NCBI GenBank assembly: GCA_012932295.1
Contig: JAAONU010000014.1
Location: 37,169,977-37,233,976 of the forward strand
Origin: Cyclina sinensis
Taxonomy: Eukaryota > Mollusca > Bivalvia > Venerida > Veneridae
Length of the DNA: 64,000 nucleotides
Reading direction: 5' to 3'
The position numbers and the translations under genes are program-made. Positions 57,175 to 64,000 of the stretch are shown here, in pieces (within the stretch, counting starts at the first letter, position 1; each line of letters opens with the position of its first letter). The notes beneath the pieces were generated by a model, which worked only from the letters and a program-made list of their open reading frames with translations, was not told the origin of the DNA and did no database searches.

Positions 57175-57559
57175 TTTAGTGACGGACAGACGGACGGACG
57201 GACAGACAGACAGACAGGCAATCGGAAGAAAAACAATATGTCTCCCCCGATGAGGTGAACATCTGACCCAAGTTTCATAAAAATCCTTCAAGGACTTTTG
57301 AAGATACAGAGCGGACACGATTTTGTGGCATTTGACATTTAACCTCCAAGTGTGACCTTGACCTTGAGACACCACACCCGCAAAATGGGTTCTGCACGTC
57401 GCCTTGATGAGGTGAACATCTGACCCAAGTTTCATAAAAATCCTTCAAGGGCTTTTGAAGGTACACAGTGGACACGATTTTGTGACGGACAGACAGACGA
57501 ACGGACAGACAACCAGGGGAAAAACAATATGTCTCCCCAATTTTCGGGGGGAGACATAA
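57175..57559 (-). mobile_element. TATGTCTCCCC-type element (family E), nested or tandem heads
   Basis: Read on the minus strand: head hairpin TATGTCTCCCCCCGAAAATT with GGGGAGACATA, a GTCTGTCCGT tract (57480-57512), a monomer with CATCTGACCC-type sequence repeated 157 bases apart (57249 and 57406), then a second partial head (TATGTCTCCCCC near 57237) and a second CCGT/GTCT tract (57178-57220). The far end is unclear. Confidence 0.6.
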
Positions 57560-59494
57560 TGAATTGAGAGTTACATAATGGATTTGACGTAGGCATCCAA
57601 CGATGAACTAACCAAGTCGGTAATAGTAGGTAAGTATAGGTCCTGTGCAGGGCTACGGAACACCAGTTCACATTATCCTGTGACAAGCTGATGGACAAGT
57701 TAATCAGTTAATTGGTGATAATTACCTCTGTCCACTGGTCACAGTGGCAATTTTATGCATTTACGATAGTTGTGAAGGATGGCATTAGGGGTTGATTGGG
57801 ATTTAGGTGTGAAATTTTGACGTTTCAATGATGTTATACTAATATCTGACTTTTTTTAATTATATGGACCAATTTTTAAGAGGTTTCTGATAAAAAAATC
57901 TGTCCAAAAAGCTGAAATTAGGTAAAAACTGACAATTTTTTTGTTTTGCAGAGGCCTGGTCATTTGAAAATACTATATGGTCAACATGGCTTAAGATGAA
58001 AACAGATGTCCATGTCAATAGGTTATGTAGCTCATTTTCATGCATCCTAGGGTTTATGTCAACAGCTGCAGGAGAGTATCTGAAAGAGGTTAAAGACTAA
58101 ATCTTAGAATCTAAGATTTAATGAAATAAAGAGGTCTGTTTTTATGAAACAACTTAGAGCCATTATTCTGCTTGGATTTGCTACACCTGACATTTATCAC
58201 TCTGTAACCAATAAAATTGCTTTGTTTTATCAAAGAGACTCGCAGCTTCTTTTCCAAGGCAGTCAACACAAAAGCTTTCATAATACAAAGTTTTAATAAT
58301 TTGAAGAACAAATAAAAGATTTATAAATACATAAAATAGTAACAAATGTACACAGATGACATAAAACCCAAATAAAGACATGTACTGGATATAAAAGCAC
58401 TCTTGATTACGTAGCTGGTAAACGTGATTCATTATTGCACCTGTTTTTACAACAGAACCATAAAACATTACCAGACTTTTGTCCCAAATCCTATCGCTGA
58501 ACATTTCTGTTCATTTCAAAAAGCTCAGAACCTTATGTACAGTTTTAAGAGGAAAAAAAACCAGTAAGTCATGATTAAGTTTCACATACTAAAGAATTTC
58601 AAAAAGGACACCATTATAAAAATTGATATACAGAACAAAAAGTTTTAAATAGTGTGTACATAGTACAAAATGATTTCTGTATGAAATCCAAAATTTTCAA
58701 AACTAGTTATGATAATTCAAACTTCAAGGAAAGGTTACTTTTTTCAAGTACAGAAGAAGTTTTCACTGTTAGTAATGTGCTGACCTGTTTAACAGACAGC
58801 AGCAAAAATACATGTACTTTCTTAACCTCAATATGACAAAGTCTTCTAAATTCTCTTTGTAAAAGTATTTTTTTACTTATAAAGAGGCAGAACATATTTT
58901 ATAAACAAGGAGAGAAAATATTTATGAATAGATTGTGGCAGCTTTCTTCAAGCCAAGCAAGCTATTAAACAAAGGGAGATAACTCCAAACAAGGCTTTCC
59001 CACAAGCACATCAACATTGGAACAGTTTTCCCCTTGTTTGGTTCTAAAAACAAGATCAGTACAAACTGTATAAAGCTGTTTGAAAGAAGTGAAATATGCA
59101 TATATGGTAAAAACTGACTTTATGCTATGTTACAATAGAAAAATCTGAAAAATATTCAATGCATATATAGCTGTATTTATACAAAAGTCCTGACTAATTG
59201 AAAATCAATATGAACAAAAGGACCTTATCTACCTGTATATTCCAAACAATATGCTGTCTTTTGAAAGGTTATATTATTTAATCAAAATACATTTAGCTTT
59301 AATTGCTTTTTAACTGGAGTCCAGATACAAACAGAAATTCGCAAAATCATAATCAAATTTATCATTTCTTAATTTTCACTTCCTTCTTGTAAAACTAATA
59401 AAACCTAAATCAAGCAATAATGGAGGTTTTTTTTTCCTAAGTGAACTATGCATGACAGAAACAACCTTTTGGAACAGTAAATAATCAATGAAAA
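57560..59494. other. Convergent intergenic sequence, possibly 3' UTR of the minus-strand gene
   Basis: AT-rich; no exon or repeat recognised on either strand. Open frames up to 107 codons have no domain features. Confidence 0.35.
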
Positions 59495-60082
59495 CTAGAA
59501 CTGTGTCCAAAGGACACGGATGCCCCCACTGTGCAGATGTGCTCGTAAACAAGAGCAGCTTCATTTAATGTCTACAAAATTCTGTTCTTATCATAGCATT
59601 TCAGTTGAAATTTCCTCAATTCATGTATTAATGATAAAAAAAGTCACCTAACTCTTGAGGCATCATATTTGGTCTCTTTACAGATGGAATACAATATTAG
59701 TGTCTGAATAAAACTGAATTTTGAAACACATGTATGGTCTCCTTTACTTCCATCTACACATTTAGGTTGTTCATCCCTGGAAGTTTAAGCAAAATCTGCC
59801 ATCCGGTTTAAGAGGAGTTGCGTTCACAAAATTTCTATATGGTATATAGTGAAAAAATCAACAAAGGGCCATAATTCTGTTAAATTTGGTCGCAGCAAAA
59901 ATTCCTTCCTTTACTACCATCTACACATTAAGGTTGTTCATCCCTGGAAGTTTAAGCAAAATCTGCCATCTGGTTTAAGAGGAGTTGCGTTCACAAGATT
60001 TAGGGACGTATGGACAGACGTACGGACGGACGGACGTACGGACAAGTGCAACGCTATATGCTCCCCACTTTGTGGGGGCATA
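59495..60082 (-). mobile_element. Family A element, inverted full copy
   Basis: Minus-strand copy of 5903-6504: TATGCCCCCACAAAGTGGGG head at the right, CCGT tract at 60005-60045, one full and one partial monomer, and the tail hairpin GTGTCCTTTGGACAC followed by AGTT and CTAG at the left. The conserved tail fixes the element's end. Confidence 0.75.
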
Positions 60083-60099
60083 AAAAGTAGTTTGTTTTT

Positions 60100-60365
60100 T
60101 CAACAGTAAATTTATGACAAAAAGAAGCTTAATTTTTTCAACAGTGAATAATCTCTGAAAAAACGATGCTTGTTTGTTATCAACAGTGAATAATGTATGA
60201 TAAAAAGATGCTTGTTTGTTATCAACAGTGAATAATGTATGATAAAAAGATGCTTGTTTGTTATCAACAGTGAATAAAATATGACAAAAGATGCTTGTTT
60301 TCAGCAGTAAATAAGTTGTAACTATAAGAAACTTGATTTTTTTCCAGCAGTAAATAACCTATAAA
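60100..60365 (-). repeat. 42-base tandem repeat downstream of the ZFAND2-type stop
   Basis: About six units of TTATCAACAGTGAATAATGT and ATGATAAAAAGATGCTTG; the middle ones are nearly identical, the outer ones decayed. Lies in the likely 3' UTR of the minus-strand gene. Confidence 0.75.
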
Positions 60366-60728
60366 AGAAACCTGATAACCCTTGAACCTTCCACCACATA
60401 CTGAACCCCTCCCAGAATTAGCACACTGAAGATTACCTTCTGCATGTATCATAAAACTATAATATTTATCAAAGTAATGAGTTGATAAAAAACCTTCTTT
60501 TGTGGCATTCCATGGCTATCACAGATTTAACACATGTTAATTTGGAACTTACAAAAACTTGCATTTAAACACAACCATTCCTTATTTAGTAAACAATCGA
60601 CTTTAATGTTGTTACTGAGAAAGTGAGCAAATAACATGTAAAAATATTAATAAAACATGAATAAGAATTCTTCAGTTGTCTAAAACGACAGTATTTGAAG
60701 CACTGACAATAAAATTCTTAAGCAATAT

Positions 60729-60761
60729 TCATGGAGTCTTTTCGTCTTCTTTCTTCTTGTG
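60729..60761 (-). CDS. ZFAND2: Possible last exon of the ZFAND2-type gene
   Basis: Minus-strand acceptor ATTCCTACAG followed in the right phase (0) by HKKKEDEKTP and TGA, 11 codons. It gives a lysine-rich C terminus with no CaaX box. Support is only the splice site and phase; a different 3' exon is possible. Confidence 0.4.
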   Translation of the reverse strand, partial: HKKKEDEKTP

Positions 60762-63145
60762 CTGTAGGAATTTAGATCATGAAAACTGATCACAAATGGC
60801 CATGTTCAGAAACAGCAGAGGAATTTAACAAACTAACCCTCCCAATCAAACCATCAAGAGACCTGGCAACTCTTCTTGTTCTGTGAGTCATGTGACTGTT
60901 GTCTCTATAAATAGAACAAAGTGTTTCAGTCGACACAACTCTCGCTTTTCTCTCTATCTCTATCTTTCATTGGTGCTCTACATTTCATTGGTGCCGCTCA
61001 GTCAAGTTTTAGTCTTACGTTATGTACATGATAGTAATTTATCATTCTTCCAAACTTCTTTTTCTCTCTCATGCTTTCACTAAAGTCTTCACCTGCTTTC
61101 AAAGAAAGACATAAAAACCACATGTTAACATTCTTCTTCCATGTCAAACAAGAGTTATATTTTGTGGGGTTTTTTTATGTGTAATAAAAACTTTGTGTAG
61201 GCACATTAACTACTCTGATGGCACTGCTTGCTAAATAAAACAATTATATATGTGTAAAATACATCAGAAGTTTTACAATGTTAGCCTCTTCTGATAAACA
61301 TATCAAAATGAAAGCCAGCAATGATAAACACTCAAGAATGTTACCCTCTACTGATAAACAAATGAAAATGTAAATCTCTACTGATCAACATATGACAATA
61401 TTTGCTTTCATTGATAAAAAAAATATGACAATATAAATCTCTACTTACAGGAAAAAAGGTAGCATCTACTGACAAACATAAATTTGAGAGTGTTAGCTTG
61501 CAATTAAAATGTAAGTCAAGTTAACTTACCTGAGCATTTCTCTGTCTACGTGCCTCCTCTTCACTGGCGGCCAAGGCTTGAGCAAGTAACATGTCCTCTT
61601 CCTCCTGACTTAAACTATAACATAACATACATTTTTACATTCAAAGAGTAAACAGACACAGCAGTAAGGAAACCTGGCAGAATGACAAATAACAAAGTCA
61701 CATGCTGATAAAATTTGTGAAATGGAATTATGGTTTCCCCTCCACTTCTTAGCTAATGACTGCACTATTTTGCTACATATCTTATTAACGTGATAAGTCT
61801 CCTTTACTTCAGTTCATTGTTTCTTGATCAAGTGTGACTCAGCTAGTAACAGATTACTGTTTTCAAGGCAAAGTTTCCAAATACATAGAAAAACGGACAT
61901 AAACTGTTGCTAAATTTGGATTTCTGTTTGTACAGCGGTATCAGATTAGAATTAACTACATGTTTTGAGCAGTTTATTGTGCTTCAACATTTTACCTACC
62001 TACATGTAATTACCAACCACCTTAATCTTATATATACAATATAACCGAAGACAACAAGACTGTTACACTTACTTCTGTTTGGAGCTGTCTGGTTTCGTGG
62101 CCTGAGTTTCGGATAATGATTGTTGTATTGCCTGTGCAATGGCTTCCTCCTCTGACTGAAAAAACAGAACAACGTCTTCACTCATGACTAAATAGGCAAC
62201 AAGAAATTATATCAAAACTGACAGCTTCTCTTTAAATTATTATCTCTGTCATACTCAGACGGGAATACTGTTTTCAAAGTTTAAAATTATCCAAAACTAC
62301 TAAGATCTATTTCTACATTACAAGACCTTTTCTGTGACATATACTCTGTCAAATGTGACCTTGACCTAAAGATTTTGGCATCATCCTGACCTTGTTGTCA
62401 TGGTTTGCATTACTTTCCGAAGAAATTTTTTTTGATATTCTTCACAGTTTTGCTGTGAGACTGATTTTACTGTATTTACAAATCATTTGTGTCATAATAA
62501 CTTCCCATTCAGTGACATCACTCTACTTACCAAACCAGCTTGAGCAGCACGTAGACTTTGTGAGTTCTGATGTTGTCTTTCTTGTCTTTGTCTGCCAAAA
62601 GGAAATCAATAAATCAATCAATCAATCATGATCAAGACATCACTTTGATTAAGGTGGTTTGAAGCTAAAATACAGCATACTTCTTTTCAGGTTTTTTCCC
62701 ACTTCCCTGACTGAGTTATTATGTAAAGGGGAAACTGATGAATTCAAAAACTTTGCACAAACTGCAACTGACTGCAAAAAGTCTCTAACATTTTTGCCAT
62801 GTTGAAAGTAAAATACAGAAGAGCATTTTAAATTTGTGGAGTCAAATTTAAGCTTTTTTTTTTTTTAGTGTTTTGACATGGCAATGTCTTAAATTGGCAA
62901 ATTGGCAATGAACTCAAATAAACCTCCAAAAATAAAATCTACCTTAATGACATTGTCAATACAACCCAAATTATACTCCCACATATAATAGTAATTATAC
63001 AGTAAATTACCTGTTTAATTCTACACCTAAGCCACTCGCTAAGCTGTTCTGCCCTCTCTGCTGGGGAGGCTGACTGACAGGTTTTTGCTTGGAAGATGGA
63101 GCTTTTGGCTGACTGTTTGACTGGAAGCGGAATAGTGCAGCAGCA
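60729..63145 (-). CDS. ZFAND2: ZFAND2 (AIRAP/AIRAPL)-type protein, C-terminal part with two UIMs (5' partial)
   Basis: Seen on the minus strand: four exons in one frame (63145-63011, 62591-62531, 62155-62073, 61614-61530) plus a possible last exon (60761-60729). The product has a Q/S/P-rich linker, then two ubiquitin-interacting motifs, SEEEAIAQAIQQSLSE and QEEEDMLLAQALAASEEE, each with the acidic start and the A-x-x-x-S core. Known of the family: ZFAND2A and ZFAND2B have two AN1 zinc fingers at the N terminus, and ZFAND2B has UIMs at the C terminus; they work with the proteasome and VCP/p97 in arsenite and protein-stress responses. The A-G-L-S-E-E-E-A approach to the first UIM resembles ZFAND2B. 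The zinc fingers are beyond the right edge, so another UIM protein is possible. Confidence 0.72.
61285..61490 (-). repeat. Degenerate tandem repeat in an intron of the ZFAND2-type gene
   Basis: Five or so imperfect copies (roughly 36-45 bases apart) of CTACTGATAAACATATGA-type sequence. Confidence 0.45.
61530..61614 (-). CDS. ZFAND2: ZFAND2-type exon with UIM2
   Basis: Acceptor GTTATAG, donor GTAAGT, starts phase 2 and ends phase 0. Encodes LSQEEEDMLLAQALAASEEE followed by ARRQRNAQ, a second ubiquitin-interacting motif. Confidence 0.8.
62073..62155 (-). CDS. ZFAND2: ZFAND2-type exon with UIM1
   Basis: Acceptor TTTTTTCAG, donor GTAAGT, starts phase 0 and ends phase 2. Encodes SEEEAIAQAIQQSLSETQAT, a textbook ubiquitin-interacting motif (E-E-E-A-x-x-x-A-x-x-x-S-x-x-E), then KPDSSKQ. 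Confidence 0.8.
62531..62591 (-). CDS. ZFAND2: ZFAND2-type exon (linker before UIM1)
   Basis: Acceptor TTTGGCAG, donor GTAAGT, starts phase 2, ends phase 0, 20 whole codons. Encodes QRQERQHQNSQSLRAAQAGL, leading into the UIM of the next exon. Confidence 0.65.
62606..62630. repeat. (ATCA)n microsatellite
   Basis: AATCAATCAATCAATC-type short run in an intron of the minus-strand gene. Confidence 0.6.
63011..63145 (-). CDS. ZFAND2: ZFAND2-type exon (linker region)
   Basis: Minus-strand acceptor TATTTCAG before 63145 and donor GTAATT after 63011, phase 2 at both ends. Encodes AALFRFQSNSQPKAPSSKQK followed by PVSQPPQQRGQNSLASG, a low-complexity S/Q/P linker. The start resembles the L-A-A-I-S-R-A-Q segment after the second zinc finger of ZFAND2B. 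Confidence 0.65.
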
Positions 63146-64000
63146 CTGAAATATATCAATAAAGAAATAAAAATAAAAATCATAGCTAAAATAGATACCA
63201 TGGTTTTGGGTTTTGTTCTATTGAATGCCCTCTCAAGGTTATGCCAAGGGAAGGTTCCTGAGAAAGACAAACATAATGTGGAAAACTGACAGTCTGAACA
63301 AAACACCTCCAATGAGAACTTATTATCTGTAATCATGTTTACAAATTTTACACTGACACCTAAATAAAAGCTTTAATTTTCAAACTATCAAACTTAATCC
63401 CTGGTTTTGGGAAAAATAAGAGATATAGAGGATATTTGTTTGTTTTTGTGGAAGATGAGAATTTATTTCATCGAGTGAACACCATATGTGATATTTTCAC
63501 GAGTGGCGCAGCCACGAGTGAAAATATCAACATATGGTGTTCAAGAGATGAAATAAATTCTCATCTTCCACTAAAAAACAAACAAATTTTCTTTTTATTT
63601 TATGCCAACACGTCAAAAATGGGTTTTTTTTATGACATTTTTAATCAGGGCCTTCAATAAATTCCCCATGGTGAGCCCCAAATCAGTTAATGCGTACTTT
63701 GGTTACTGCGCAAAAAAAGGTGCAGACAATCTCCAATACATATGATAACTTTACTTCTGCTGAAATAAACTGAATACACTTTCATCAAATAACATTTATT
63801 TTTGTCTACACAGTTTATCAATATTTATTGAATTTTTGCCATACATACTTTAATTATAAAAGCGGATTAATACTCAATATTCAATATTCAATCAATTGAA
63901 TTGAAAGTTGGCCATATTGGATATTGTCCATGTGAGTTATGTAAACAAATCAGACATTTTAAATAATTTATGACGAATTTCATCATTGTTCACAACTAGG
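63146..64000 (-). other. Intron of the ZFAND2-type gene, to the window edge
   Basis: No zinc-finger exon is seen here. The stretch contains the large palindrome at 63435-63587; the rest is AT-rich without recognised structure. Confidence 0.5.
63435..63587. repeat. Near-perfect palindrome (foldback), arms about 74 bases
   Basis: Left arm runs GTTTGTTTTTGTGGAAGATG...CACCATATGTGATATTTTCA...GAGTGGC; the right arm is its reverse complement apart from a few mismatches and small indels. The centre is GTGGC-GCA-GCCAC, so the loop is about three bases. Probably a foldback-type repeat. Confidence 0.8.

Noticed and set aside
56979..57698. Chain of 66-102-codon minus-strand frames
   Set aside because: They contain translated CCGT/GTCT tracts and duplicated monomers of family E, so they reflect a repeat.
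63007..63336. 109-codon minus-strand frame with a hydrophobic stretch as a membrane protein
   Set aside because: Only 63011-63145 fits splice sites and the ZFAND2-type frame; the hydrophobic part is intron.
1..64000. A new defence, secretion or biosynthetic system
   Set aside because: Only two recognisable animal genes are present and neither forms a cluster with unknown genes; the unusual content is in repeats.

Overview
This window is eukaryotic nuclear DNA, most likely from a bivalve mollusc. The coding signal comes as short exons with GT/AG splice sites, the introns are AT-rich, and a large share of the sequence is interspersed repeats of kinds common in bivalve genomes: units opening with AGCTCACCTGAGC and closing with GGGCCATCATGGCCC, units opening with TATGCCCCCAC, CCGT-rich tracts, tRNA-derived SINEs and small MITEs. 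There are no operons, no rRNA and no CRISPR array. A heterodont or venerid clam is my guess from the repeat style and is inference only.

Two protein-coding genes are present and both run off the window. The main one, on the + strand at 22437-50375, is the 3' half of a FRAS1/FREM2-type extracellular matrix gene. Twenty-three exons join in one consistent frame (about 1396 residues plus the stop). They encode five Calx-beta domains, the conserved FRAS1/FREM2 C-terminal region, a dibasic furin-like cleavage site, one transmembrane helix and a short tail ending in a PDZ ligand (S-E-V). The CSPG/NG2 repeats expected upstream are not seen in the first 22.4 kb, so that stretch is read as a large intron or intron set. 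The second gene, on the - strand at 60729-63145, is the C-terminal part of a ZFAND2 (AIRAP/AIRAPL)-type AN1 zinc-finger protein carrying two ubiquitin-interacting motifs; its zinc fingers lie beyond the right edge. The two genes are convergent, with about 10 kb between their stop codons.

Layout. 1-22436: non-coding, with a TA-flanked MITE (1493-1917), a TATGCCCCC element (5903-6504), a 3.2-kb tandem-array element (6665-9854), an inverted pair of TTAA-flanked MITEs (10597-11029 and 11699-12130), a SINE (12497-12773), a terminal-inverted-repeat element (13430-14230), a 46-bp minisatellite (14516-15027) and a shorter relative of the array element (15594-16417). 22437-50375: FREM gene, with a SINE, a truncated TATGCCCCC element and a GAT microsatellite in intron 5 and a second 2.6-kb array element in intron 16. 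50376-60728: 3' UTRs and repeats of at least four families. 60729-64000: ZFAND2-type gene, with a 150-bp near-perfect palindrome upstream of its last visible exon.

I found no convincing new biochemical system. The most unusual structure is in the repeats. Several families without obvious sequence identity share one architecture: a hairpin head, a CCGT-type tract, internal monomers of about 140-167 bp, and in several a terminal hairpin followed by CTTG or CTAG and a T run. One of these families carries perfect AGGTCAnnnTGACCT palindromes, the estrogen-receptor-type element. Coordinates of splice sites and repeats were read by eye and have not been computationally verified.
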